A stretch of 64,000 bases of DNA from Tumebacillus flagellatus (lineage in GTDB: Bacteria > Bacillota > Bacilli > Tumebacillales > Tumebacillaceae), in assembly GCF_000714935.1 (NCBI RefSeq), contig NZ_JMIR01000015.1, positions 31,111 to 95,110 on the forward strand. Direction: 5' to 3'. This document shows, piece after piece, positions 43,148 to 50,668 of the stretch. The notes beneath the pieces were generated by a model. It did no database searches, was not told where the DNA came from, and worked only from the letters and a program-made list of their open reading frames with translations. Made by a program: the position numbers and the translations under genes. Every line of letters begins with the position of its first letter. The stretch's first letter is position 1.

Positions 43148-43990
43148 ATGCCGTTTCTGATTTTGTTTTTGGTATCTTGGGCGGCGTTTTGGAAGTTTGG
43201 AGATCTTCGTCAATGGAGAAGACTGCTGCCTGCCGTACTCCTCTCCATGGTGATGAGCTTGACGAGCGATTCGGTCACCGACCATTATCCGTTGTGGACG
43301 TATCACGATACGACCGGGTGGATGCCGTATTTGGCGATCCGTCTCATCGACGATTTCGGCGTGTACCCGGTGACCGCCTACTTGTTCTTGCAATACATGC
43401 CGTCTCCAAACCGCCAAGTCCGTTACTTTATGACTTGGACGCTTGCCGTCATCCTCTTGGAGACGCTGTTCGTCTTCCAAGGATGGATGGTCCACAAAGA
43501 TTGGTGGAGCATCGCTTGTTCCTATATCGCCGACTGGTTGATCTTCTTCCTCTTGTACCGATTTACGGTGCTCTTCAACAAATCAGGCTCTCCCGAAGAG
43601 CCCTCGCAGTCGAATTCTGCGTCGAACATTGTCGAAGTATTGAAAAAGCACGGGATTGAGATTGATTTTCTTGCGGAATCCGAGACGGCGGAAGTGTTCT
43701 TGTTACAAATGCAGCCCGGCACGCAAATTTCGGCGCACACCCACAGCGGGCGCGAAATCAGCGTGCTTTTGCAAGGGCAAGTCGAAGTGTCCGTCGGAGC
43801 GGAGCGGAAGGTGTACCGCAGCGGACAAAGCCTCATCATCCAAGGCCAAGTGGTCCACAGCGCCATCAACATCGACAGCCGCGAGCCCGCCTTGGTCTTG
43901 TCCATCCTCTTGTCTTCGGGTCTTCGTCAAAAATTGGGGAATCATACGGCTGATCAACTCCTCCTGTCCACCGAACCGTTGCGGCTCTAG
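43148..43990 (+). CDS. CBO0543-type membrane domain fused to a cupin
   Basis: Residues 1-140 form five hydrophobic helices with the short signature of CBO0543-family membrane proteins (TDHYPLWTYHDTTGWMPYLAIR, split by loops). Residues 165-270 form a cupin barrel with metal His in ISAHTHSGREISVLLQG and a second element in VVHSAINIDS. The linker is Ser-rich. ATG at 43148 is chosen with GGAAGGGG upstream; the frame is open from 43121. A membrane sensor for a small ligand is a reasonable guess. The fusion is unusual to me. Confidence 0.75.
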   Translation: MPFLILFLVSWAAFWKFGDLRQWRRLLPAVLLSMVMSLTSDSVTDHYPLWTYHDTTGWMPYLAIRLIDDFGVYPVTAYLFLQYMPSPNRQVRYFMTWTLAVILLETLFVFQGWMVHKDWWSIACSYIADWLIFFLLYRFTVLFNKSGSPEEPSQSNSASNIVEVLKKHGIEIDFLAESETAEVFLLQMQPGTQISAHTHSGREISVLLQGQVEVSVGAERKVYRSGQSLIIQGQVVHSAINIDSREPALVLSILLSSGLRQKLGNHTADQLLLSTEPLRL

Positions 43991-44027
43991 AAAAATGACA
44001 TCGCCTTACATGATATGTGATGACAGT

Positions 44028-44066
44028 AAAAAGCAGAAGGTCTGGACCTTCTGCTTTGTTTTTTTA
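44028..44066. terminator. Bidirectional terminator of the cupin fusion and the peptide gene
   Basis: Perfect stem AAAGCAGAAGGTC / GACCTTCTGCTTT with a two-base loop; A-run and T-run on either side. Confidence 0.9.
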
Positions 44067-44231
44067 TTAACCCGCTTTGGGTGCCATCGGAAGCGGCGGA
44101 TCATCCGCCGCGACTTGGTTGGTACTAGACATCGGAAGCGGATGGTCATCCGCTGCCACCAAAACAGCGCCTGCTGCTGCGATCAGAAGACTGCTCAACA
44201 CTGCGATCCCCATCCAAACTTTCAGTTTCAT
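44067..44231 (-). CDS. Exported signalling-peptide precursor (Phr-like), tandem motif
   Basis: 54-residue precursor. Residues 1-26 are a secretion signal (MKLKVWMGIA, then a hydrophobic core). The remainder carries VAADDHPLPM (25-34) and VAADDPPLPM (40-49), joined by SSTNQ. The repeat is also a 30-base DNA duplication at a 45-bp period (44085-44114 and 44130-44159). The ribosome site GGGAGG overlaps the stop of the upstream TPR gene, the tight receptor-peptide order of rap-phr pairs. The active peptide could be a C-terminal 5-7-mer of each motif, such as HPLPM or PPLPM (inference). Confidence 0.8.
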   Translation of the reverse strand: MKLKVWMGIAVLSSLLIAAAGAVLVAADDHPLPMSSTNQVAADDPPLPMAPKAG

Positions 44232-44245
44232 CGGAAATTCCTCCC

Positions 44246-45337
44246 TCAACTTTGGTTTTGGACTGCTTTGCTGCCATACTGCCCGGCCAGATCATCACGA
44301 CCGACCTGTCGAAAGTACTCGGACACTTTGTGTATCAGCATGATCACTTGATGTTTGACGGTCACACTTTCTCGCAGGTGTGCAGCACGAGTTGCCACCA
44401 CTTCCAGCTCGGAAGTCCTCCCGAGCGCAAACAGAATCGTGGCCCAACAATCTAAGGAAGTCACTTCTTGGTCGTAGAGTCTGTGTTGGTGGCACAAAGG
44501 AAACGCTTGGGTGACGTAGCGCAGGGCAGCATGCCAATCCGACCGACTGATAAAGTATTCGGCGATGGAGAGCAGCGTGTTGACCTGTCCAGCGTGATCT
44601 TGGGTCCGTTTTTTGATTTCCAGCGACATTCGCCATGCGGCGACCGCTTCTTCCGTTCGTCCCCAATCCCTCATCAATTCCGCATAATTGTGCCAAGCGC
44701 GCGCGAGGTGGAAATAATCTCTGTGCTGCTCCAGCCCGTCACGCGAACTCGTGAGATACCTGAATGATTCTTCGAACCGCTTGAGCGATTTGAGGTTGGT
44801 GCCGATCATGAACTCGACGATGCTCGCCCGGTGTGTCTCTCCTAAGCTATGGAACTGTTTGAGAGCTTCCACCGCGTACTGAAGCGCCGATTCGTAGTGC
44901 CCCAGTTGGTTTTGCACCATCGAGAGGTTTTGCCAGAGCACCGGCAGATCAAGCGAACCGGGAGTGGTCGGGATCATCCCTTCGACCTCTTGGAGAATTT
45001 GCAGCGCGTCTTGGTACATGCCAAGCCGGATGTACACTCGGCCTTTGGAGCGCATCACGCGCAGTTGGGTGACAGAATCGGCGGTGCCGTCTTGCGCTTC
45101 CAACCACCAGTGATACCAAGAGAGTGCGAGCCAGAAATGTTGGACTTTCTCCAACAGCTCGGCGATGCGAAGACCTAGAGGGAAGTCGTTGGTCTGCCGT
45201 ACGAGCTTCTCCCAATCGGCGATCACGTCGCCGATCATTTCGAGAGCTTCTTCCGGTTGAGACTCCACCAATGGCTCCAGCTTCTGCAGTTCTTGGTGCA
45301 ACTCTTCAATCGTCCGAACAGGTACGGTTGACTCCAC
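44246..45337 (-). CDS. TPR protein, Rap-like putative peptide receptor
   Basis: About 363 residues, helical throughout, with at least six tetratricopeptide repeats (for example RSKGRVYIRLGMYQDALQIL and NLSMVQNQLGHYESALQYAV). There is no DNA-binding domain, so it resembles Rap phosphatases rather than PlcR-type regulators. GTG at 45337 has GGAGGAGG seven bases upstream; the frame is open further, to 45397. It is followed by the Phr-like gene in one transcript with a sigma-A promoter. Predicted to bind re-imported peptide and release or inhibit a partner protein. No partner is visible nearby. Confidence 0.82.
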   Translation of the reverse strand: MESTVPVRTIEELHQELQKLEPLVESQPEEALEMIGDVIADWEKLVRQTNDFPLGLRIAELLEKVQHFWLALSWYHWWLEAQDGTADSVTQLRVMRSKGRVYIRLGMYQDALQILQEVEGMIPTTPGSLDLPVLWQNLSMVQNQLGHYESALQYAVEALKQFHSLGETHRASIVEFMIGTNLKSLKRFEESFRYLTSSRDGLEQHRDYFHLARAWHNYAELMRDWGRTEEAVAAWRMSLEIKKRTQDHAGQVNTLLSIAEYFISRSDWHAALRYVTQAFPLCHQHRLYDQEVTSLDCWATILFALGRTSELEVVATRAAHLRESVTVKHQVIMLIHKVSEYFRQVGRDDLAGQYGSKAVQNQS

Positions 45338-45379
45338 GCTGTTTCCTCCTCCTCTTCTCAAAGTGGTTCTGTGACTCTT

Positions 45380-45408
45380 ACTATAGGACGACGTCACGTA
45401 GACTTCAA
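45380..45408 (-). promoter_or_regulatory. Sigma-A promoter of the receptor-peptide cassette
   Basis: On the minus strand there is TTGAAG (45403-45408), a 17-base spacer and TATAGT (45380-45385), about 45 bases before the GTG start. Confidence 0.7.
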
Positions 45409-45480
45409 TAGATATTCTAAAACTATTAATTTATACGACGAAGGTTCTTAGGTTTCGCTTACATTCGACAAATCATCCGA

Positions 45481-45515
45481 CAAAAAAGACACCGTCACGC
45501 ACTTGGACGGTGTCT
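45481..45515 (-). terminator. Terminator of yktB
   Basis: Stem GACACCGTC / GACGGTGTC, followed on the minus strand by six T. Confidence 0.85.
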
Positions 45516-45534
45516 CGAAATTCCTCAACTTGCT

Positions 45535-46173
45535 TTAGGCTTGCACGGTGGAAAACGCCAACTGATACAGCGGAGCCAGCGTCCGGAACGTCTCCGTCGC
45601 CTTCGCCGTGAACGCTTCCGGCGACAGTTGAATCGCTTCGTCGCGGGGGATTTTGATGCCGATCATCACTTCGCCGTTCTTCTGATTCGCCAGTCGACGG
45701 GCGATGCGCTCATAATCCTCCTGCTCCATTTCCGACATGACCATCCCGCTTGGGTTCATGTGGTCCGGGTACCAGAGATAATGGTTCGGAATCTGTTTTT
45801 TGATCTCGTCCAAATTCTCGATCATCTGCTCGGCGAACACGCCCTTCATGGGAGATTCGTAGATGAGGCCGAACTGGACGAACGCGTGCGTTTGCCACGC
45901 GCCGATCTGAAAGTGCGGGTACATCTTATACCCTTTTTTGTTCTTGCTCCACGCCACCCAGGAGTCGTGCGGCGGGTTGGTGGTGCGGCGGGCGTGCTTG
46001 GCGACATGAGCGAACATCTCGTCGCCGGTCAACTCCGACAGAATCGGGACAAAGTCTTCGCCCAGTTGGGTCAGTTTGACGCGCAAATGGGCAATCAACG
46101 CCTCCATGCGCGGCTCCAACCCCTCGATGGCGAACAGGTCAAAGTCTTGAGGTTCAAAGCCGGTAAACTTCAT
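45535..46173 (-). CDS. yktB: DUF1054 family protein, YktB
   Basis: Cytosolic protein of 212 residues, collinear with the UPF0637/DUF1054 family: MKFTGFEPQDFDLFAIEGLE, HDSWVAWSKNKKGYKMYPHFQ, ESPMKGVFAEQM, DHMNPSGMVMSEM. The function is unknown; conserved aromatic and His residues suggest a ligand pocket. It is 40 bases downstream of the hydroxyacid dehydrogenase gene on the same strand and ends at its own terminator. Confidence 0.92.
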   Translation of the reverse strand: MKFTGFEPQDFDLFAIEGLEPRMEALIAHLRVKLTQLGEDFVPILSELTGDEMFAHVAKHARRTTNPPHDSWVAWSKNKKGYKMYPHFQIGAWQTHAFVQFGLIYESPMKGVFAEQMIENLDEIKKQIPNHYLWYPDHMNPSGMVMSEMEQEDYERIARRLANQKNGEVMIGIKIPRDEAIQLSPEAFTAKATETFRTLAPLYQLAFSTVQA

Positions 46174-46213
46174 GGTGTCACTCCTTCGGTGTGCTGGATC
46201 TGCTTGCCTCGGC

Positions 46214-47164
46214 TCAATAGCCTTTCTTCGTGTCGATGACGTTGATCATCTCGCCGGCGCCAGTGGTGAAGACGCGCAAGTTGTGCTGGAAGATCTCTTG
46301 CGCCCGCTCCATGTACTTCGGCGAGCGGGAAGACAAGTGCGGCGTGACCACGACGTTGTCCAAACCCCAGAACGGATGCGATTGCGGCAGCGGTTCTTCG
46401 ACAAAAACATCCAAGCCCGCCCCGCGGATTTTCTGTTCACGCAGCGCTTGCAGCAGCGCGTCTTCGTCGACCACTTGCCCGCGGGCGATGTTGATCAGAA
46501 CGGCCGATTCCTTCATCAGCCCGATTTCGCGCGCGCCGATCATGCCCTTGGTTTGTTCGGTAAGCGGAACGATGACGACGACGTAGTCACTGCGCTTCAA
46601 CACTTCGTCGAGGCCGTCGGCGTCAAACATCTCGTCGACGCCCTCCACTTCCCGCTTGCTCGCCGTCATGCCGAGGACGTGCATGTCGAACGCTTTGGCT
46701 TTGCGGGCGATCTCGGAGCCGATCGCTCCCGCGCCGATGATGCCAAGCGTCTGGCCCGCCAGTTCGTCGATGCGGATCGTGCGGTCCCAGAGCTGTTTCG
46801 TTTGGTTTTGATAGAGGGTGACGAAGCGGCGGGAGAACATCAAGATCATCCCGAGCGTGTATTCGGACATCGGGCCTTTGTGGATGCCCTTGGCGTTGGT
46901 GACGAGGATGTTCTGCTCGTCGATCTCCGGGAACGGCATCAGTTCAAGGCCGGCGGAGATCACCATGATCCATTTGAGGTTCGTGCAGCGCTTGATGTGC
47001 TCCGGGGTGAGGTCTTCACCGTATGTAATCAGAATCTCAGCGTCCGGCAAGTCTTGGAACGCTGCTTCGATGTTTTGGAAAACGCGAACGTCGAGGTCGG
47101 GGGCGATTTCCCGAATCGCCGCCAAGTGGCGGTCGCTGACGGGACAGGTGGTGAGCAGAACCAC
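46214..47164 (-). CDS. D-2-hydroxyacid dehydrogenase
   Basis: NAD(P)-dependent oxidoreductase of D-isomer hydroxyacids. The Rossmann motif is TLGIIGAGAIGSEIARKAKA. The catalytic Arg is in INIARGQVVDEDALLQAL, the Glu in LDVFVEEPLPQSHP and the His in VVVTPHLSSRS. Length is about 316. An ATG at 47173 directly abuts AAAGGAG, so GTG at 47164, nine bases away, is the better start (MVLLTTCPVSDRHL). The substrate (glyoxylate, hydroxypyruvate or another) cannot be told. Confidence 0.9.
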   Translation of the reverse strand: MVLLTTCPVSDRHLAAIREIAPDLDVRVFQNIEAAFQDLPDAEILITYGEDLTPEHIKRCTNLKWIMVISAGLELMPFPEIDEQNILVTNAKGIHKGPMSEYTLGMILMFSRRFVTLYQNQTKQLWDRTIRIDELAGQTLGIIGAGAIGSEIARKAKAFDMHVLGMTASKREVEGVDEMFDADGLDEVLKRSDYVVVIVPLTEQTKGMIGAREIGLMKESAVLINIARGQVVDEDALLQALREQKIRGAGLDVFVEEPLPQSHPFWGLDNVVVTPHLSSRSPKYMERAQEIFQHNLRVFTTGAGEMINVIDTKKGY

Positions 47165-47198
47165 GGAGTTCATCTCCTTTGTGTGTTACATTTTCTCT

Positions 47199-47696
47199 TC
47201 ATTCTATCAGTTTTTTGAGTTCTTGGTAGATCGCCAGAAGTTCCGGGTACGGCATGCGGACGAGTCCGCTGGAAGAGGGCGCGACGAAATCGAGCACGCC
47301 GTCGACGGTGGACTGAGGTTGCACGCCCCAGAGGATGTTTTTCCGCAACGCGTATTGTTCGTAGACGCCCTTGCCGACGAAGCAGGCGATCTTCGGGCGG
47401 TATGTCCGCAGTTTTTCCGCCAGCAACTTCCGTCCTTCGGCGTACTCGTCCTTGGTGATCTCGTCGGCGCGGCGCGTCGGGCGGGCGACGATGTTGGTGA
47501 AGCCGTATCCGACGGAGAGCAGATCATGGTCTTCCGTCGGGCTCATGCGCCGCTCGGTCAGCCCCGCTTCGTGGAGCAGCTTCCAAAAGCGGTTGTTCTT
47601 GCCTGCGTAATTATGCCCGACTTCGCCTGAGCGAAGCGAAGGGTTGTAGCCGATAAATAAGATTTGCAAATCTGGAGCCAAAGAGTCAGGAATCAT
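47199..47696 (-). CDS. mug: Mismatch-specific (G/U, G/T) DNA glycosylase, MUG family
   Basis: Removes uracil or ethenocytosine mispaired with guanine. Uracil-glycosylase fold motifs: ILFIGYNPSLRSGEVGHNYA (catalytic Asn in GYNP), NRFWKLLHEAGL, and VAPSSSGLVRMPYPE in place of NPSGLSR. Length is 165. ATG at 47696 has AGGAGG six bases upstream. It is divergent from the TetX-like operon, sharing a 140-base gap that holds the TetR sites. Confidence 0.9.
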   Translation of the reverse strand: MIPDSLAPDLQILFIGYNPSLRSGEVGHNYAGKNNRFWKLLHEAGLTERRMSPTEDHDLLSVGYGFTNIVARPTRRADEITKDEYAEGRKLLAEKLRTYRPKIACFVGKGVYEQYALRKNILWGVQPQSTVDGVLDFVAPSSSGLVRMPYPELLAIYQELKKLIE

Positions 47697-47746
47697 GAAA
47701 TGCCTCCTCACGACTCAAAAATAACACACTTTGTTTGCCGAGCCAA

Positions 47747-47814
47747 ACGAACATCGTTCTTTACGAACACCGTTCGTTCGTGGTATAACAGTCACATGAA
47801 CGAACACCGTTCGT
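47747..47814. promoter_or_regulatory. Three TetR operator-like palindromes at the monooxygenase promoter
   Basis: ACGAACATCGTTCT (47747-47760), ACGAACACCGTTCGT (47763-47777) and ACGAACACCGTTCGT again (47800-47814). The last two are identical perfect palindromes with a 3-base centre. One covers the -35 box and one lies just past the start site. Confidence 0.75.
47761..47789 (+). promoter_or_regulatory. Promoter of the monooxygenase-tetR operon
   Basis: TTACGA (47761-47766), 17 bases, TATAAC (47784-47789). The -35 box is embedded in an operator palindrome. Confidence 0.65.
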
Positions 47815-47837
47815 CAATCTGGAAGGGAGTGTATCAC

Positions 47838-49028
47838 ATGTCGACCTTATCGAAACAGAAACGCATTGCCATCATCGGCGCAGGTCCCGGCGGGCTGATG
47901 TTGGCTTTGCTTTTGCAACGCCGCGGGCTTCAACCTGTCGTGTACGAACGGGCGCCCCATGACCTGAACGCTGAGAGCGGGGGATCGTTGGACATTCACG
48001 AAGAATCCGGGCAGAAAGCCCTCCGAGATGCAGGATTGTACGAGAAGTTTTCGGAACTTGCCCGTTATGGGGATCAAGATTTCCGTGTCTTGGACAATAG
48101 CGGAACCTTTTACATTGACGAGACCGCTGACGACGAAAACCCTGGGGACCGCCCGGAAATCGACCGCGGCATCCTGAGCAAGTTGATCCTCGAGTCCCTC
48201 GACACCTCTTGCATTCGGTACGGACATCAACTGGAAGAAGCGGTGCCGCTCGACAACGGGTCGACGCAATTGAGGTTTGCCAACGGGGCTGTCGAGGAAG
48301 TCGATTTACTGGTGGGAGCAGACGGCGCGTTCTCCCGTGTTCGCGCCTTGCTCTCCGACACCGAAGTCGAATACAGTGGAGTTACGATGGTGGAGCTGCA
48401 CATTCCAGAGGCGGCTAAAACGCATCCCGATCTCGCGGAATTCAACAAGCGCGGAAAGATGTTCGCCATGGGAGATCACAAATGCATCATCGGACAACTC
48501 AACGGAGACGGACGCATTCGGGTCTATGTCAGCTTGCAGGTACAGCAAGATTGGCTGGAGACTTGCGGCATCCCATTTGATCAACCGACCGAAGCCAAAC
48601 GCCGTCTGTTGGACTTGTTCCACGACTGGGACGAACGAGTGAAAAACTACATCCGCTGTGCGGAAGACACGATTTTGCCGCGACGAATCTACATGCTTCC
48701 GATCGGCTATACGTGGGAACGCCGTCCGGGCGTGACGCTGATCGGAGACGCGGCTCACCTCATGTCGCCGTTTGCGGGCGAAGGCGTGAACCTCGCCCTG
48801 CTCGATGCGGCGGAGCTGGCGAATGCGATCCACGAACAGAAAACGATCGCCGAGGCAGTCGCTTCTTATGAGCAGAACATGTACGCATACTCGTCCGAGA
48901 AAGCCCGTCAGTCAGATGAGAGCCTCAGACTGTGCTTCTCCGACAATGCCGCCGCAAAACTCAGCGAGATGATGTCTCAATTTGAAGAAACGCCGCCGAT
49001 TGTCGAAGGTCCGGCCGACGTGTTATAA
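47838..49028 (+). CDS. FAD-dependent monooxygenase, TetX-like
   Basis: Aromatic/antibiotic hydroxylase of the TetX/Rox group. The FAD-binding GxGxxG is in IAIIGAGPGGLMLALLL. The DG motif is in LLVGADGAFSRVRALL. The GD motif is in VTLIGDAAHLMSPFAGEGVN, which is strongly TetX-like. About 396 residues. ATG at 47838 has GGAAGGGAG upstream; the longer frame to 47664 runs through the operators and is rejected. It is followed directly by a TetR gene, so expression is probably induced by a substrate. Actual tetracycline inactivation is not shown. Confidence 0.88.
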   Translation: MSTLSKQKRIAIIGAGPGGLMLALLLQRRGLQPVVYERAPHDLNAESGGSLDIHEESGQKALRDAGLYEKFSELARYGDQDFRVLDNSGTFYIDETADDENPGDRPEIDRGILSKLILESLDTSCIRYGHQLEEAVPLDNGSTQLRFANGAVEEVDLLVGADGAFSRVRALLSDTEVEYSGVTMVELHIPEAAKTHPDLAEFNKRGKMFAMGDHKCIIGQLNGDGRIRVYVSLQVQQDWLETCGIPFDQPTEAKRRLLDLFHDWDERVKNYIRCAEDTILPRRIYMLPIGYTWERRPGVTLIGDAAHLMSPFAGEGVNLALLDAAELANAIHEQKTIAEAVASYEQNMYAYSSEKARQSDESLRLCFSDNAAAKLSEMMSQFEETPPIVEGPADVL

Positions 49029-49037
49029 GGAAGTATG

Positions 49038-49754
49038 ATGAATACCAACCGTACCGTTGTAAGTCGCCGATCACGACCGGCGAAGGAGCCGCTCAGTCAT
49101 GAGTTGATCGTACAAACTGCCTACCGCTTACTCAAGGACGAAGGCATGTCGGGAATGAGTATGCGCAAAGTGGCCAAAGCGCTGGATACGGGGCCTTCCT
49201 CCCTGTACGTCTACGTCAAAAATCTGCAAGAATTAAGCGCGTTCGTGCTCGATCACGGGATGGGTGAATTGCGCTATCCCGATGGCGCAGGAGTACCTTG
49301 GCAGGAGCGGTTGTTTGACGTATTGACCGCGTATCTGCACTTGTTGTTTGAGCATCCCGGCCTCGCGGAGTTAGCTCTCACCACTCTCCCGATGGGAGAA
49401 CACTCGCTTCGGTTGACCGAGACGATTCTCTCCGCCTTGGCGGAGGGAGGCATCCGCACGACGGCTGCGGCCTGGGGAGTGGACTTGATTCTGTTCTACG
49501 TCTCCTCTGTTGCCTTTGAACATGTCTCTTGGAAAAAACAAGGCACCGACCAGTTGGCCTCCATCAAAGCCTCTTACCAGTCCGCCGATCCCGCCCGATA
49601 TCCGCAGATTACGGCGCTGGGAGAAACCCTGTTCTCCGGAGACACGTCGACACAGGATCGTTTTCGCTGGGGACTTCAGGTGATTCTACAGGGAATTTTG
49701 CAGACACAAAACGAAAAAGGAGCAGAGCATCATGAACGACAAAACGGTTCATAA
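49038..49754 (+). CDS. TetR-class repressor with TetR_C domain
   Basis: N-terminal helix-turn-helix: LIVQTAYRLLKDEGMSGMSM, then RKVAKALDTGPSSLYVYVKN. The C-terminal region (about residues 85-225) fits the TetR_C ligand domain. It begins ten bases after the monooxygenase stop with AAGGAAG as ribosome site; two ATGs (49035, 49038) are in frame and the second is better spaced. It most likely represses its own operon through the three ACGAAC palindromes upstream. Confidence 0.88.
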   Translation: MNTNRTVVSRRSRPAKEPLSHELIVQTAYRLLKDEGMSGMSMRKVAKALDTGPSSLYVYVKNLQELSAFVLDHGMGELRYPDGAGVPWQERLFDVLTAYLHLLFEHPGLAELALTTLPMGEHSLRLTETILSALAEGGIRTTAAAWGVDLILFYVSSVAFEHVSWKKQGTDQLASIKASYQSADPARYPQITALGETLFSGDTSTQDRFRWGLQVILQGILQTQNEKGAEHHERQNGS

Positions 49755-49818
49755 TGCCCGTCACTTCTGCAAACACTACCGTCACAGGCTTTTTTTGAAG
49801 GAGGATGGACCGTTATGA
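49732..49818 (+). CDS. Possible 28-residue leader peptide coupled to the cupin gene
   Basis: Sequence MNDKTVHNARHFCKHYRHRL plus eight further residues; basic, His-rich. AAAGGAG lies eight bases before the ATG, and the stop overlaps the cupin start as ATGA. It also overlaps the end of the tetR gene. It could be a small protein or simply a device to couple translation. No homology recognised. Confidence 0.4.
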   Translation: MNDKTVHNARHFCKHYRHRLFLKEDGPL

Positions 49819-50144
49819 ACCGCGCGGAAACTGTATTCAACAACCCTGCATTTGAAGAGCAAGGAGTCGGCAAAGTGAACAATTTCACCGGAGCCGACTT
49901 GACCACCAACACATACTACTTCCGTCCGGGACAAGCCATGAACTACCAAGGCACCCGTCCGGGCGATCAAGTGTATGTCTGTCTCTCCGGCTCCGGCCAG
50001 TTCCACCTCAACAACGGCACCGAAGAAGTGGTCGATGTGGCACCCGGCTCGATCATGTACGTCCCGACGGGCGTTTCCTGCCGCATCGTCAACAGCGGGG
50101 CGGGCGAGATGATCTGCACCGAAGTCTGCCATCCGCAGCAGTAA
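49815..50144 (+). CDS. Small cupin-domain protein
   Basis: Single cupin barrel of 109 residues: YYFRPGQAMNYQGTRPGDQV is motif 1, in which the usual His ligands are replaced (N, Q, D, Q), and VAPGSIMYVPTGVSCRIVN is motif 2. The loss of metal ligands argues against an oxygenase and for a binding or isomerase role. GAAGGAGG precedes the ATG. It may be the third gene of the monooxygenase operon, 60 bases after tetR, and ends at a strong terminator. Confidence 0.82.
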   Translation: MNRAETVFNNPAFEEQGVGKVNNFTGADLTTNTYYFRPGQAMNYQGTRPGDQVYVCLSGSGQFHLNNGTEEVVDVAPGSIMYVPTGVSCRIVNSGAGEMICTEVCHPQQ

Positions 50145-50167
50145 TTGAATCAAACGCATGTCCGATG

Positions 50168-50207
50168 CGAAAAAACCGACGCCCTTCGCTTGAAGGGGTC
50201 GGTTTTT
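50168..50207. terminator. Bidirectional terminator after the cupin gene
   Basis: Stem AAAAACCGAC-g-CCCTTC / GAAGGG-g-TCGGTTTTT with a four-base loop. Confidence 0.9.
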
Positions 50208-50218
50208 GATGTCGCGGG

Positions 50219-50581
50219 TTAGGCGAGGTATTTTTTCAAGATGTTCGGGAGGTCGACCCGGAACTTCGAGTTGGCAAACACCTCGTCGCATCCGGCTTCC
50301 GTTGCCGCTTCGTGAGCCTCCACATCCACGTGAGGTCCGTAAGCGAGCACAGGAATTCCGGCTGCTTTCGCTTTGGCGACCGCTTCTTTCCAACCCGGTT
50401 GCACAGCCGTCAGATCCAAGATGATCAACGACGGGTGAATGTCCAGCTTCTCCTCCAGTTCCTCATTCGACGACACAAGAGTCACAAGCCCGCCCATCGT
50501 GCTTGCCACTTCACCGATTCTCGTCGAGAACATCAGGTTGGTGACCAGCCCCAAGACCGTTTTAATCGCTTTAGCTTCCAT
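50219..50581 (-). CDS. Degenerate receiver-like protein
   Basis: 120 residues with the alternating pattern of a CheY-like receiver: a central LIILDLTA strand holding an Asp, then IPVLAYGPHVD, then GCDEVFANSKFRVDLP with the switch Lys region. The N-terminal acidic pair is absent (MEAKAIKTVLGLVTNLMFST), so phosphorylation is doubtful. No output domain. ATG at 50581 follows AAAGGAG. The gene lies downstream of bioB on the same strand but about 90 bases away. Function unknown. Confidence 0.7.
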   Translation of the reverse strand: MEAKAIKTVLGLVTNLMFSTRIGEVASTMGGLVTLVSSNEELEEKLDIHPSLIILDLTAVQPGWKEAVAKAKAAGIPVLAYGPHVDVEAHEAATEAGCDEVFANSKFRVDLPNILKKYLA

Positions 50582-50668
50582 GTGCACTCTCCTTTCTTCC
50601 TCCGAAGATATGGTAACACTCTTAGACTAGACTATACGAAGGGCAGATGCAAGTCTGTTACCCGTCGA

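Noticed and set aside
47747..47814. CGAAC...GTTCG sites upstream of the TetX-like gene as LexA boxes
   Set aside because: The centre is three bases instead of the four required in the Bacillus LexA consensus, and a TetR gene is in the same operon, so TetR operators are the better reading.
47664..47837. Upstream part of the monooxygenase reading frame
   Set aside because: It runs through the promoter and the operator palindromes and overlaps the divergent glycosylase gene; the FAD fold begins right after ATG 47838.
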